64,000 nucleotides of DNA from Castellaniella caeni NBRC 101664 (GTDB taxonomy: Bacteria; Pseudomonadota; Gammaproteobacteria; Burkholderiales; Burkholderiaceae_B). The notes under the pieces are model-generated. The model was not told the origin of the DNA and did not search any database. It worked only from the letters and a program-made list of their open reading frames with translations. Position numbers and translations under genes: made by a program. The stretch is taken from NCBI RefSeq assembly GCF_001592225.1, contig NZ_BCWN01000003.1, positions 1 to 64,000 on the forward strand. Direction: 5' to 3'. Each line of letters begins with the position of its first letter. The stretch's first letter is position 1. Below are positions 39,930 to 50,664 of this stretch, piece by piece.

Positions 39930-40838
39930 TTACTCTTGCTTCAGGATCTCAGGCTCGGGAGCATCCGTGGGGTGCGCCAGCAGTTTTTTCAACTCGGGCG
40001 TCATGGGCCAGTTCAGATTCACCCCCTTGGGCGGAATCGGCTGCGTGAACCATTTGGTGTACAGGGCATCGATGCGGCCATCCTTCATCATGGCCTTGAC
40101 GGCATCGTCCACGGCGGCCTTGAAGCGCGGATCATGCTTGGGCTCGATGATGCCGTAGGGCTCGAAGGTATAGGCCTGCTTGCTGATTACCCAGGCCTTG
40201 GGGTCGTGCGAATTGGCCACCAGGCCCGCCAGCAGAATCCCGTCCATGAAAAAGGCCGACGCGCGCCCGCTGGCGACCGCCAGGAAAGCCTCGGCGTGAT
40301 CGCTGGCCGTGATGATGCGCATGCCCAGATGGCGCTCGGCATTGATCTCGGTGAGCCATTTCAGGTTGGTGCTGCCTGACACGGAAATCACGGTCTTGCC
40401 CTGAAAGTCCTTCAGGTCGTGCAGGTTCGATTTTTTCAGCGAAGCGAAGTGCGTCGCCGAAACAAAGGTGGCCGGGGCGAAATCCACCTGCTTCTGGCGC
40501 TGCACGTTGTTGGTGTCCGGCCCGCACGACAGATCGATCGTGCCATTGGCGATCAGCGGAATGCGCGTCGAGCCCGTGACCGGTACTTCCTTGATGCGGA
40601 TGGATGGCAGGCCCAGATCGCGCTTCAGGGCGTCGGCGATGCCATAGCAGATATCCATGGCGTAGCCCACCGACTTCTGATGGTCGTCCAGGTAGGAAAA
40701 CGGGATGGCCGCATCGCGCGTGCCGATGACGAGTTCTCCGGTGGATTTGACGCGGTCGAGGCGGCTGGTGTCCGCCTGCGCCGCCGTGATGCCGCCGACA
40801 GCCAGAGCGGCGGCCAGCACGAGAGGTAACGCTTTCAT
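39930..40838 (-). CDS. Amino acid ABC transporter substrate-binding protein (GltI-like)
   Basis: The 302-aa precursor has a cleavable signal peptide (residues 1-22, AQA|D) and a family 3 solute-binding fold: LVIGTRDAAIPFSYLDDHQKSVGYAMDICYGIAD in pieces, GSTRIPLIANGTIDLSCGP, and a second lobe with GKTVISVSGSTNLKWL. It most resembles glutamate/aspartate binding proteins. It stands alone without permease or ATPase genes, so it must use a transporter encoded elsewhere. AGGAA lies 5 bases before the ATG. Confidence 0.85.
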   Translation of the reverse strand: MKALPLVLAAALAVGGITAAQADTSRLDRVKSTGELVIGTRDAAIPFSYLDDHQKSVGYAMDICYGIADALKRDLGLPSIRIKEVPVTGSTRIPLIANGTIDLSCGPDTNNVQRQKQVDFAPATFVSATHFASLKKSNLHDLKDFQGKTVISVSGSTNLKWLTEINAERHLGMRIITASDHAEAFLAVASGRASAFFMDGILLAGLVANSHDPKAWVISKQAYTFEPYGIIEPKHDPRFKAAVDDAVKAMMKDGRIDALYTKWFTQPIPPKGVNLNWPMTPELKKLLAHPTDAPEPEILKQE

Positions 40839-40962
40839 GAATGTTCCTGTATTCCGACAAGCCGCTAAAACGAAGCGGCGACATAACCATGGGTTGTCAG
40901 AATTTTAAGGAATAATTACCGCCTGTCTTACAACTTCAAGTTATACATAAATAGCTGCCCGG

Positions 40963-41008
40963 CCAAATCACCAAATCACCAAATCGCCAAATCGCCAATA
41001 GCCAATAG
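40963..41008. repeat. Short tandem repeat (8-mer x4, then 7-mer x2)
   Basis: Four 8-base units (CCAAATCA twice, CCAAATCG twice) are followed directly by two CCAATAG units. The array lies about 125 bases upstream of the binding-protein gene on its promoter side and after the acyl-CoA synthetase gene. Confidence 0.85.
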
Positions 41009-41079
41009 TCGATAAGCCCGCCGGCGGCGGGCGGCGGTTTCCAGCACGGAACACGCCCGGCCCGCACCCGCAGGCGGCA

Positions 41080-42771
41080 TCAGGCGGTCTTCTGCTCGTC
41101 CAGCCCCAGCTGGGCCATCATGCGCTTGCGTATCTCGTACTTTTGAATTTTGCCAGTGACGGTCATGGGCAGCTCGGTGACGAAGCGCACGTAGCGCGGC
41201 ACCTTGTAGTGTGCGATCTTTCCCTGGCAGAACGCGCGGATGGATTCCGGCGTGACCTCGGCCGACGTGCCTTCTTTCAGGATGACCCAGGCGCAGAGTT
41301 CTTCGCCGAACTTTTCATCGGGCACGCCCACGACGGACACGTCCCGCACGGCGGGATGCTTGTAGAGGAATTCTTCGATCTCGCGCGGATAGATGTTCTC
41401 GCCGCCGCGAATCACCATGTCTTTCAGGCGGCCCACCACGTTGCCGTAGCCGCGCTCGTCGATCACCACCAGGTCGCCCGTGTGCATCCAGCCCTCGGCG
41501 TCGATGGCCTCGGCGGTCTTTTGCTCGTCGCCCCAGTAGCCCAGCATCACCGAGTACCCCTTGGTACACAGTTCGCCCGGCGTGCCGCGCGGCACGACCC
41601 GCCCCCCGGCGTCGATGACCTTGCACTGCAGGTGGGGCTGCACCCGGCCGATGGACGACACCCGGCTTTCCAGGTCGTCGTCAGCCGCGGTCTGGAAACT
41701 GACCGGGCTGGTTTCCGTCATGCCATAGGCGATGGTGACCCCGGCCATGTGCATCTTGTCGATCACCTGGCGCATGATGTCCACCGGGCAGGGCGAACCC
41801 GCCATGCAGCCCGAACGCAGGCTGGACAGATCGAAGCTGGAGAACTGCGGGTGGGTCAGTTCGGCGATGAACATGGTGGGCACGCCGTAGACCGCTGTGC
41901 AGCGCTCGGTGGCAATGCACTGCAGCACCGCCAGCGGGTCGAACGCATCGGACGGGTACACCATGGCGGCACCGTGCGTCAGGCACCCCAGGTTGCCCAT
42001 GACCATGCCGAAGCAGTGGTACAGCGGCACCGGGATGCACAGGCGGTCGCCCGCCCGCAGGCCCACGCATTCGCCCACGAAAAAGCCGTTGTTGAGGATG
42101 TTGTGGTGCGAGAGCGTGGCCCCCTTGGGCAGCCCCGTGGTGCCGCTGGTGAACTGGATGTTGATGGGGTCGTGGCAGTCGAGCTGCTGGCCGATGTCCG
42201 CCAGTTCATGTTCGTGCGCCGCCGTGGCAAAGGTTTCGATCTCGTCGAACAGGCGCCAGCCCGCCCGCGGCTCGCCACCGATCTTGATGACGTGGCGCAG
42301 CGCCGGTGCGGCGGCGGCCTGCAGCGGGCCCACATGGCCGGCCACCTCGGGCAGCAGGGATTCGACGATCTCGACGTAATTGCTGCTCTTGAAACTCTCG
42401 GCGGCCACCAGGGCGCTGATCTGCACCTTGTTGAGGGTGTATTCCAGTTCGCTGCTGCGATAGGCCGGATTGATGTTCACCAGAATCATGCCCGCCTTGG
42501 CCGTGGCGAACTGGATGAGCGCCCACTCGGCCTTGTTGGGCGACCAGATGCCCACGCGGTCGCCGCGCTTCAGGCCCAGGGCCAGCAGGCCCGCCCCGAT
42601 TTTGTCGGCCCGGGCATTGAGCTGCGCATAGCTGAGACGCACCCCTTGATGCACGGATACCAGGGCCTCTTGTCCGGGCCAGGTGCGTGCGGCGAATTCG
42701 AGTGCCTGACCGATGGTTTCCGTGCGCAGGGCCGGCGTCGTCAGGCCCGTCACCAGGCTGGGCTTGCTCAT
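41080..42771 (-). CDS. Acyl-CoA synthetase, AMP-binding family
   Basis: It activates a carboxylic acid as acyl-CoA through an acyl-adenylate. The 563-aa protein carries the P-loop-like [15 protein letters not shown] (about 190-204), the YGMTETSP adenine-binding motif, the hinge [21 protein letters not shown] and the catalytic lysine in [12 protein letters not shown]. Sequence style is that of medium or branched-chain fatty acyl-CoA synthetases; the substrate cannot be read from sequence. AAGGAG lies 5 bases before ATG 42771, the start used instead of 42843. Confidence 0.92.
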   Translation of the reverse strand: MSKPSLVTGLTTPALRTETIGQALEFAARTWPGQEALVSVHQGVRLSYAQLNARADKIGAGLLALGLKRGDRVGIWSPNKAEWALIQFATAKAGMILVNINPAYRSSELEYTLNKVQISALVAAESFKSSNYVEIVESLLPEVAGHVGPLQAAAAPALRHVIKIGGEPRAGWRLFDEIETFATAAHEHELADIGQQLDCHDPINIQFTSGTTGLPKGATLSHHNILNNGFFVGECVGLRAGDRLCIPVPLYHCFGMVMGNLGCLTHGAAMVYPSDAFDPLAVLQCIATERCTAVYGVPTMFIAELTHPQFSSFDLSSLRSGCMAGSPCPVDIMRQVIDKMHMAGVTIAYGMTETSPVSFQTAADDDLESRVSSIGRVQPHLQCKVIDAGGRVVPRGTPGELCTKGYSVMLGYWGDEQKTAEAIDAEGWMHTGDLVVIDERGYGNVVGRLKDMVIRGGENIYPREIEEFLYKHPAVRDVSVVGVPDEKFGEELCAWVILKEGTSAEVTPESIRAFCQGKIAHYKVPRYVRFVTELPMTVTGKIQKYEIRKRMMAQLGLDEQKTA

Positions 42772-42868
42772 GCTGTCTCCTTGAATATTCTGGACATCAT
42801 GATACGACGGCGGCCTGACACGAAGCTTTTGGCCCTGCATCACATTCTGACAAGGCCCCGGCGCCGCG

Positions 42869-43303
42869 CTAGCGCTTGAACGCCAGCAGCAGCACCCCGC
42901 CCGCGATCAGGGCGATGCCCGACCAGTCGCGCACAGAGGGGCGCTCGCCCAGAAAGGCAAAGGCAAAAACGGCCACCAGCACGATGCTGAATTTGTCCAC
43001 TGGCGCCACTTTGGACGCATCTCCCAGCTTGAGTGCGCGGAAATAACAGACCCAGGAAGCCCCCGTCGCCAGGCCCGAGAGCCCGAGAAACAGCCAGGTT
43101 TTGCCGGGGATGGCAGCGGGGCTGGCCCACTTGCCCGTGGCCACCACGAACACCGCCAGCACGCCCAGGATGATGACGGTACGGATCAGTGTGGCCAGAT
43201 CGGCATCGACGTCCTGCACCCCGATCTTGGCAAAAATGGCGGTGAGCGCGGCAAAGACGGCCGAGAGCAGCGCCCAGTGAAACCAGCTGGCAGAGTGCGT
43301 CAT
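42869..43303 (-). CDS. Single-domain EamA/DMT transporter
   Basis: The 144-aa protein consists of one EamA repeat with four to five transmembrane helices, about half the usual ten-helix DMT transporter. Family features are [15 protein letters not shown] near the N-terminus and the C-terminal [25 protein letters not shown]. Such short members act as homo- or heterodimers. The substrate is unknown. It is divergent from aapJ, and its start ATG 43303 was chosen because a longer frame would run back through aapJ. Confidence 0.88.
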   Translation of the reverse strand: MTHSASWFHWALLSAVFAALTAIFAKIGVQDVDADLATLIRTVIILGVLAVFVVATGKWASPAAIPGKTWLFLGLSGLATGASWVCYFRALKLGDASKVAPVDKFSIVLVAVFAFAFLGERPSVRDWSGIALIAGGVLLLAFKR

Positions 43304-43411
43304 GACGATATTCCGGTGGATGGAAGCCTCATCATAATGGGTGTAGAGTCTCAACTGCTTACAGAAAAAACGTCGGCCGCCACAACGGACCGGCACAAAG
43401 GAGACTGACAC

Positions 43412-44446
43412 ATGAGCATGCGACGCACGACCATCAAGGCGACACTCGCCACCCTGGCGCTCGGGTTCCTGGGCACCTTCACCGCCAGCGCTTGCGCCGG
43501 CACACTGGCCGATGTCCAGCAGCGCGGCTACGTCCGCTGCGGGGTCAGCACCGGCCTGCCCGGCTTCGCCGCACCCGACGACAAGGGCAAATGGACGGGC
43601 CTGGACGTCGATTTCTGCCGCGCGGTCGCCGCCGCCGTCCTGGGCGACGCCAGCAAAGTGCAGTTCTCGCCGCTGCCCGATAAAGAACGCTTCACGGCGC
43701 TGCAAACCGGCGCCATCGACCTGCTCTCGCACAACGCCACCTGGACGCTCACGCGCGATGCCGAACTGGGCGTCAACTTCATCGGCGTCATGTTCTACGA
43801 CGGCCAGGGCTTCATGGTGAAGAAGTCGCTGGGGGTCAACCACATCAAAGACCTCTCGGGCGCCACCGTCTGCACCATCACGGGCACCACCACTGAACTC
43901 AACCTGGCCGACTACTTCCGCTCGCACAAGCTCAAGTACACGCCGCTGGTGGTCGATAACACGGCCGCCTCGATCACCGCCTTCAAGGACGGGCGCTGCG
44001 ACACCCTCACGTCCGACTCTTCCCAACTGGCCGCCTTGCGCGTCAAGCTGCCCGACCCCGCCGATGCCATCGTGCTGCCCGAGCTGATCTCCAAAGAACC
44101 GCTCAGCCCAGCGGTGGCCGACGGCGACAAGCAATGGGAAGACCTGGTGCGCTGGACGTACTTCGCCATCATCCGCGGCGAAGAACTGGGGGTGACCTCC
44201 AAGAACGTCGATGAAATGGCCAAGTCCGACAACCCGCTCATCCAGCGCCTGCTGGGCACTTCCGACCACATGGGCAAGAAACTGGGCCTCACCGACCAGT
44301 TCGCCTACAACGCCATCAAGCAGGTGGGCAACTACGGCGAGATGTTCGACCGCACCGTGGGCGAACACGGCGCGCTGGGGCTCAAGCGCGGGGTCAACGC
44401 CCTGTGGACAGAAGGCGGCCTGATGTACGCCATGCCGCTGCGCTAA
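43412..44446 (+). CDS. aapJ: General L-amino acid binding protein AapJ
   Basis: Periplasmic receptor of the broad-specificity amino acid ABC transporter Aap/Bzt. The 344-aa precursor has a signal peptide (1-29) and the family 3 core GYVRCGVSTGLPGFAAPDD, WTGLDVDFCRAVAAAVLGD, and the conserved NYGEMFDRTVGEHG near the C-terminus. GGAG lies 8 bases before the ATG. First gene of aapJQMP. Confidence 0.93.
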   Translation: MSMRRTTIKATLATLALGFLGTFTASACAGTLADVQQRGYVRCGVSTGLPGFAAPDDKGKWTGLDVDFCRAVAAAVLGDASKVQFSPLPDKERFTALQTGAIDLLSHNATWTLTRDAELGVNFIGVMFYDGQGFMVKKSLGVNHIKDLSGATVCTITGTTTELNLADYFRSHKLKYTPLVVDNTAASITAFKDGRCDTLTSDSSQLAALRVKLPDPADAIVLPELISKEPLSPAVADGDKQWEDLVRWTYFAIIRGEELGVTSKNVDEMAKSDNPLIQRLLGTSDHMGKKLGLTDQFAYNAIKQVGNYGEMFDRTVGEHGALGLKRGVNALWTEGGLMYAMPLR

Positions 44447-44456
44447 GGCCCCGCCC

Positions 44457-45641
44457 GTGGCAGACCGTCCTCACACGCCCGCGCATCGCTGGCGCAACGA
44501 CCCCCACGTCCGCGCGCTGGTGTTTCAGGCCATTGCCCTGGCCCTGGTCGTCTGGCTGGGCTACAGCCTGTTCGACAACACCCTGGCCAATATGCAAGAG
44601 CGCGGCATCCGCACGGGGTTCGGCTTTCTCGGCGACCCCGCCGGGTTCGGCATCCTGTTCTCGCTCATCCCGTACTCCGAGGGGATGAGCTATTTCCGGG
44701 TGTTTCTGGTCGGTCTGCTCAACACCATCCTGGTGTCGGCCATCGGGGTGGTGCTGGCCACCGTGCTGGGCTTTGTCATCGGCATCGCCCGGCTGTCGGG
44801 CAACTGGCTGGTCTCGCGGCTGGCGCTGGCCTACATCGAAGTCTTTCGCAACATCCCGCTGCTGCTGCAAATCTTCTTCTGGTATTTCGCCGTCATCCGC
44901 AGCCTGCCCGGCACGCGCAACAGCATCAGCCTGTTTGGCCTGGTGGCCATCAACAACCGCGGGGTCTATCTGCCCGAACCGCTGCCCGAGTCGGGTTTCG
45001 GCTGGGTCGTCCTCGCCTTTTTCGTGGGCATCGCGCTGGGCCTGGGCTGGGCCCGCCAGGCGCGGCGCCACCATGACCGCACCGGGCACCAGCGGCCCGT
45101 CTTCTGGGTCAACGTGGCGCTGGTGCTCGGCCTGCCCGTCCTCGTCTTCGTGGCGCTGGGCGCGCCACTGCACTGGAGCATCCCCAGCCTGCAGGGCTTC
45201 AATTACCGGGGCGGCATCAACTTCATCCCCGAGCTGGGCGCGCTGCTGTTCGCGCTCACGATGTTCACCGCCGCCTTCATCGCCGAGATCGTGCGCTCGG
45301 GCATCGAGTCCGTCAACAAGGGCCAGCGCGAAGCCGCGGCGGCCCTGGGGCTCAGGCCCGGACGCTCGCTGCGCCTGGTCATCATTCCGCAGGCGCTGCG
45401 CGTCATCATCCCGCAGCTCACCACACAGTACCTCGACCTCTTCAAGAACTCGTCGCTGGCCACGGCCATCGGCTACCCCGACCTGGTGGCCGTCTTCATG
45501 GGCACCACGCTCAACCAGACGGGGCGGGCCGTCGAAATCGTGGCCATGACCATGGGGGTCTACCTGCTCATCAGCCTGCTCATTTCGCTGGGCATGAACC
45601 TGTACAACCAACGGGTTGCCCTGCGCGGAGGCCGCTCATGA
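44457..45641 (+). CDS. aapQ: General L-amino acid transporter permease AapQ
   Basis: The 394-aa membrane protein has the enlarged AapQ form with about eight helices. It contains the GVVLATVLGFVIGIARLS helix, an AYIEVFRNIPLLLQIFFWY segment and the EAA loop GQREAAAALGLRPGRSLRLVIIPQALR that docks on the ATPase. It begins with GTG 44457, 10 bases after aapJ, and overlaps aapM by 4 bases. Confidence 0.92.
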   Translation: MADRPHTPAHRWRNDPHVRALVFQAIALALVVWLGYSLFDNTLANMQERGIRTGFGFLGDPAGFGILFSLIPYSEGMSYFRVFLVGLLNTILVSAIGVVLATVLGFVIGIARLSGNWLVSRLALAYIEVFRNIPLLLQIFFWYFAVIRSLPGTRNSISLFGLVAINNRGVYLPEPLPESGFGWVVLAFFVGIALGLGWARQARRHHDRTGHQRPVFWVNVALVLGLPVLVFVALGAPLHWSIPSLQGFNYRGGINFIPELGALLFALTMFTAAFIAEIVRSGIESVNKGQREAAAALGLRPGRSLRLVIIPQALRVIIPQLTTQYLDLFKNSSLATAIGYPDLVAVFMGTTLNQTGRAVEIVAMTMGVYLLISLLISLGMNLYNQRVALRGGRS

Positions 45642-46742
45642 CCACGCCCGCCGATCTTCCGGCCACCGAACCCGAACTGCGCCCGCCCGCCGCCCAGGCC
45701 GGGGTATTCGGCTGGCTGCGCAAGAACCTGTTCTCCACCTGGTACAACAGCCTGCTGACGCTGGCGCTCGCCTACGCGCTGGTGCGCCTGCTCGTGCCGT
45801 TTCTCGACTGGGCGGTCTTCGATGCGCACTTTCTGGGCAGCTCCGAAGCCGACTGCAGCCGCACGGCGGCGTGCTGGGTGTTCGTCGGCCAGCGGCTCGA
45901 TTTCTTCATCTACGGCTTCTACCCAGAGACCGAAACATGGCGCGCCAACATCGTCTTCGCCATGATTGCCCTGTGCTTCGTGCCGCAGATGGTGCCGCGC
46001 CTGCCGGGGCGCAGGCCACTGTTGATCCTCGGCTTCACGGTGCTGCCCGTGGCGGGCTTCATCCTCATCCACGGCGGGCTCTTTGGCCTGGCCAGCGTCG
46101 CCACCAACAAGTGGGGCGGCCTGATGCTCACGTTGGTGCTGGCCTATGCCGGCATGGTGGCATCGCTGCCCATCGGCATCTTGCTGGCGCTGGGTCGGCG
46201 CTCGCACATGCCGGCCATCCGCGGCCTGTCGGTTGCTTTCATCGAACTCTGGCGCGGCGTGCCGCTCATCACCGTGCTCTTCATGGCCTCGGTGATGATC
46301 CCGCTGTTTCTGCCGCACGGGGTCTCTTTCGACAAGCTGCTGCGTGTCTTCATCGGCATCAGCTGCTTCTGGGGGGCCTACATGGCCGAAATCGTGCGCG
46401 GCGGGCTGCAGGCCATTCCGTCGGGGCAATACGAGGCCGCCGACGCCCTGGGGCTGGGCTACTGGAAGAAGATGATGCTCATCATCCTGCCCCAGGCCCT
46501 CAAGACCGTCATCCCGGGCATCGTCAATACGCTCATCGCGCTGTTCAAGGACACCACCCTGGTGCTCATCATCGGCCTGTTCGACATCCTGGGCACCATC
46601 CAGGCCACCATCACCGACCCGGCCTGGGGCGACGTCACCACCGAAGCCTATCTGTTCGTCGCCGCCCTGTTCTTCATCTTCACATTCGGCCTGTCCCTGT
46701 ACAGCCGCAACCTCGAGCGCAAGCTGCGCGCCGGGGCCGGTG

Positions 46743-46750
<8 letters not shown>
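45638..46750 (+). CDS. aapM: General L-amino acid transporter permease AapM
   Basis: Second permease of the system, 370 aa, with about eight helices. A soluble N-terminal stretch (1-30) precedes the first helix. The [14 protein letters not shown] segment and EAA loop [28 protein letters not shown] are typical. It overlaps aapQ (ATGA), and its last codons overlap the start of aapP. Confidence 0.92.
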
Positions 46751-47531
<781 letters not shown>

Positions 47532-47535
47532 AGGC

Positions 47536-48576
47536 TTACTGGGCCGCCAGTGCCCCGGCAACCGTCGGCGGCTGCACGCCAGCGGCTGCCTCAGCGGCCA
47601 GCTGGCTGCTGACGATGCGCCGCAGCCGCACGGCATCACCGAAGCGCGCCCCGTTCATGCCCTGGGCATCGAGCAGCACCACCGCCAGCGGGCGCCCCGC
47701 CAGCGCCACCATCATCACCAGGCAGTTGCCCGCCTCGCGCGTGGTGCCGGTCTTGGACGCCAGGATATCCCAGTTGGCGCGCCCCACCAGCATGTTGGTA
47801 TTGCGAAACACCTGGCCCACCGTCTCGTAGGCGGTGTCGGTGGTGTAGGCCTGGATCAGCGGCTGCCGGGCGGCTGCGGCCAGCAGCTTTGCCAGATCCC
47901 TGGCCGAGGACACGTTCTCGTTGGACAAGCCAACGGGTTCGACGAAACGGGAGTCGTCCATGCCCAGGGCGTGCGCCCGGGCATTCATGGCATCCACGAA
48001 GGCGCCCATGCCACCGGGATAGGTGCGCCCCAGGGCATGGGCGGCGCTGTTCTCGGACGACGTGAGCGCCACGTGCAGCAGATCGGCCCGGCTGAGCCGC
48101 GTTCCGATCGCCAGCCGCGAGGGCAGCTCGCTGGGCACCTGGACATCACTGGCCTCGATGCGCAGCGTCTCGTCCATGGGCAGCCCGGCTTCGACCACCA
48201 CCAGCGCCGTCATGAGCTTGGTGATGGAGGCAATGGGCCGCACGTCATCCGCACCCCGGGCAAATAAAATTTCACCGGAACGAACATCCTGCACCAGCGC
48301 CGAGCTCGACCGCAGCTTGCGCACGTCTCGAGCCGGGCTGCCCGTCACCAGCGGCGCATTGACGGCGGCATCGGGGTCGAGCGGGTCGGGTATGGCCCCC
48401 CAGCGCTTGACGGCAATGCGCTTGCCGTAGCCATGCTGGCAGACAGGCAGCGCGGGCTGGGCATTGCACGGATGAAAATTGGCTATCTGCGCCTGCGCCC
48501 AGGCAGGCCAGAACAAGGCCAGCACGGCGCCAACCGCCGCCCCGCACACCGCTGCGCGTAATTGATGCAATACCAT
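47536..48576 (-). CDS. D-alanyl-D-alanine endopeptidase (PBP7/8-like)
   Basis: A penicillin-binding protein of the S11 peptidase family that cleaves peptidoglycan cross-links in the periplasm. The 346-aa precursor has a signal peptide (1-29). The three active-site motifs are present: SITK (catalytic Ser), SEN, and KTG in ASKTGTTREAGNC. Length and the lack of the long C-terminal domain of PBP5 favour PbpG. It is convergent with aapP. Confidence 0.9.
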   Translation of the reverse strand: MVLHQLRAAVCGAAVGAVLALFWPAWAQAQIANFHPCNAQPALPVCQHGYGKRIAVKRWGAIPDPLDPDAAVNAPLVTGSPARDVRKLRSSSALVQDVRSGEILFARGADDVRPIASITKLMTALVVVEAGLPMDETLRIEASDVQVPSELPSRLAIGTRLSRADLLHVALTSSENSAAHALGRTYPGGMGAFVDAMNARAHALGMDDSRFVEPVGLSNENVSSARDLAKLLAAAARQPLIQAYTTDTAYETVGQVFRNTNMLVGRANWDILASKTGTTREAGNCLVMMVALAGRPLAVVLLDAQGMNGARFGDAVRLRRIVSSQLAAEAAAGVQPPTVAGALAAQ

Positions 48577-48733
48577 GACAGCCCCTGATGTCCCGGCGCG
48601 CGCGCCGTGATAAAACCCCAGCCGCGCGAAACATTGTCAGACATCTTACTATCGAGCACAGCGTCGCAACATCGGTAACTACGCGCCCCCCCCCGCACGA
48701 CCTTACCCACTTTCCTGAGCATGGATCGCCTCG

Positions 48734-49240
48734 ATGAAAACCATCTATCTCGCCGGATTTGACGTCTTTCGCCCGGACGCCAGCGCCCACGGACAGCACC
48801 TGAAGGCGCTATGTCGGCAGCACGGCTTCGAAGGCCTGTATCCGCTGGACAACCAGGCCCCGACCGAGCTGAACGGGGCGGCCCTGGCGCACTGGATCTA
48901 CCAGGCGAACATCGGCCTGCTGAATCGCGCCGACTGCGTCATGGCCAATCTCAACCCGTTTCGCGGCGCCGAGCCGGATTCAGGCACGGCCTTTGAAGTG
49001 GGCTACGCCATCGCGCGCGGACTGCCCGTGTGGGCCTATACGCAGGAAGCGCGCCCGCTCATCGCGCAGATCCCCACCCGCCGCGCGGACACGGGGCGCA
49101 TCGATGCCCAAGGCTATACGGTGGAAGACTTTGGCCTGAACTTGAACCTGATGATCGCCTGCAGCACGCAGGTGGTGATCGGCGACGCGCAGGCGTGTTT
49201 GCTGCGGATGGAAGCAGCCGGGCTTCGCGGCATGCGCTGA
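48734..49240 (+). CDS. Nucleoside 2-deoxyribosyltransferase
   Basis: The 168-aa protein exchanges bases on deoxyribonucleosides. It shows the family pattern: IYLAGFDVFRPDA at the N-terminus, the metal-free active-site segment NLNPFRGAEPDSGTAFEVGYA with the catalytic Glu (in AFEVGYA), and a Rossmann-like alpha/beta arrangement. No partner gene is obvious. The region upstream (48577-48733) is divergent promoter space shared with the PBP gene. Confidence 0.88.
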   Translation: MKTIYLAGFDVFRPDASAHGQHLKALCRQHGFEGLYPLDNQAPTELNGAALAHWIYQANIGLLNRADCVMANLNPFRGAEPDSGTAFEVGYAIARGLPVWAYTQEARPLIAQIPTRRADTGRIDAQGYTVEDFGLNLNLMIACSTQVVIGDAQACLLRMEAAGLRGMR

Positions 49241-49320
49241 CGGACGAAGGGCGCGCTTCTGTACGGACACCGACCCGCCGGCAGCCCGCCTCGGCGGCGC
49301 GATGCCGGGCGGCCAGGCGC

Positions 49321-49768
49321 TCAGTCGCCTTCCGTCACCATGATGATCCGGGACACCAGCTCCGCCGTATTCTTGGCCGCGAGCTTGCGCATGATCCGTC
49401 CCCGGTGGACTTCCACGGTGCGGTGCGAGATTCCCAGCTGCGTGGCGGTTTCCTTGCAGGTCAGGCCATTGGCGATGAAGCCGGCAATCTCCTGCTCTCT
49501 GGAGGTCAACGACGCGGTCTTGATCGGACGATACTGAATCCGCTCGAAATTCCAGATCATCAACGCGAACGGGTTCTGCGGCGTCAACGTGATGCCGCGG
49601 GCCCGCGCCCAGAAAATTTCTCCGTTGCGATGCTGCATGAAGCGTTCGTCTTCATACGCGGTCTTATCCCGCATCGCATTCAGGCAGCGCTGGCCAATCT
49701 CGAAATAATCCGACTGGCAAGGGTAGAGCTTGAGCACCAATTCATTGGTCAGGTCTTCGATCTCGTAC
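49321..49768 (-). pseudogene. 5'-truncated PAS-LuxR regulator
   Basis: The C-terminal 150 residues of a PAS/LuxR-type regulator remain: the end of a PAS domain (from YEIEDLTNELVLKLYP) and a complete LuxR helix-turn-helix (LTSREQEIAGFIANGLTCKETA through TVEVHRGRIMRKL). Relatives have roughly 50 more residues before the tyrosine at which this one stops. From 49768 upward the same DNA, read on the other strand, encodes a short-chain dehydrogenase fragment, so the 5' end and promoter are gone. Expression of the fragment from an in-frame ATG upstream is possible but would give a foreign N-terminus. Confidence 0.75.
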
Positions 49769-50032
49769 TCGACCACCAAGGCCGCCATGAACCACCTGAC
49801 GCGCACGACCGCCGCCCAGTACGCGCCGGACGGTGTCCCCATCAACGCCGTGGTGCCCGGCCTGATGAAGACCCCCATGGTGGAGGCCGCTGCCAGCCTG
49901 GCGCAGGAATATGGACACGGCGACATCGAGGCGATGTGGCGCACGCGCGACGCACAGGTGCCCATGGGCCACATGGGCGATGCCCGGGATGTCGCCTACG
50001 CCGCATTGTTCCTGGCGTCGGACGCCTTCTCA
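49766..50032 (+). pseudogene. Fragment of a short-chain dehydrogenase/reductase
   Basis: About 89 codons of an SDR remain, starting exactly at the catalytic YxxxK (YSTTK) and running through NHLTRTTAAQYAPDG, NAVVPGLMKTPMV and DVAYAALFLASDAFS. The whole Rossmann half (GxxxGxG, NAG and catalytic Ser) is missing upstream, and the conserved C-terminal tail is replaced by unrelated sequence after about 50032. It cannot be functional. Its left edge coincides with the broken edge of the LuxR gene. Confidence 0.8.
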
Positions 50033-50040
50033 CGGCGACC

Positions 50041-50068
50041 ACTTGCGCTGTATCATAACGGCGCAAGT
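50041..50068. promoter_or_regulatory. Palindrome over a possible promoter upstream of the DUF1828 pair
   Basis: Eight-base perfect arms ACTTGCGC and GCGCAAGT surround 12 bases that contain TATCAT (50051-50056), a good -10 box; TTCTCA 18 bases upstream is a passable -35. A palindrome over a -10 box is the usual layout of an autoregulated promoter such as that of a toxin-antitoxin pair. The next coding region starts 135 bases downstream. Confidence 0.5.
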
Positions 50069-50202
50069 TACATCCTGTTGAAAAAAATGCCACTGGTAGC
50101 CATGATCCCAAAAGGATCCATCCGAGGCATGGGACGGATAGCCGCGCCTTCTGGTGTGGGGTTGGGTTGGGTCGGGTTGCAGAGACGAACATGGAGCGCT
50201 GA

Positions 50203-50664
50203 TTGAACCTAAACGATGTCCCTGAGGATGAGGCTCGCGCCCTTCTTGCAGCGCGCTATACCTGTGAGGACTACGGCGAATGGACGACTACGAAGGCATC
50301 GCCAGAAGCCTACAGAGTTTCTTGTGGGCTGCTTGATGGGGACGGCGCGAGAACGAATCTTTATGTGGAAATGTTCGTGAAGGTCTCCCAGAAGACCAAG
50401 ATCACGCATTACAAGTTTTCCGTTATGCGTCGCAGGCCCCTCGACGGTCGCGTTTACCAGCTCGAAATCAAGGTGTTGCCCCGGATCCTGAAAGACCAGC
50501 ATCAGATGCCGCACGAGCACATTGGGCGACACCGCGAACCCGGAGACGCAACGTGGGCGGCCTGGGGTTTCAATGAGGTCTTGGCGCGATTCGTCCAACA
50601 GACTAATATAGAATTTCGTCCCGACCTTGGAAGCCCTCTCGACTTCCGGCTGAGGCCATCATGA
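50203..50664 (+). CDS. Hypothetical protein, 153 aa, coupled to a DUF1828-type gene
   Basis: I do not recognise this protein with certainty; it may belong to the DUF6978 group. It is soluble, mixed alpha/beta, with an acidic N-terminal helix (DVPEDEARALLAARY), a central strand pair (YVEMFVKVSQKTKITHYKFSVM) and a His-rich stretch HQMPHEHIGRHREPG near 104-118. It starts with TTG 50203, supported by GGAG 6 bases upstream; a tiny 3-codon ORF ends right before it. Its stop overlaps the next ATG as ATGA. Base composition is clearly less GC-rich than the flanking core genes, suggesting horizontal transfer. Confidence 0.7.
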   Translation: MNLNDVPEDEARALLAARYTCEDYGEWTTTKASPEAYRVSCGLLDGDGARTNLYVEMFVKVSQKTKITHYKFSVMRRRPLDGRVYQLEIKVLPRILKDQHQMPHEHIGRHREPGDATWAAWGFNEVLARFVQQTNIEFRPDLGSPLDFRLRPS

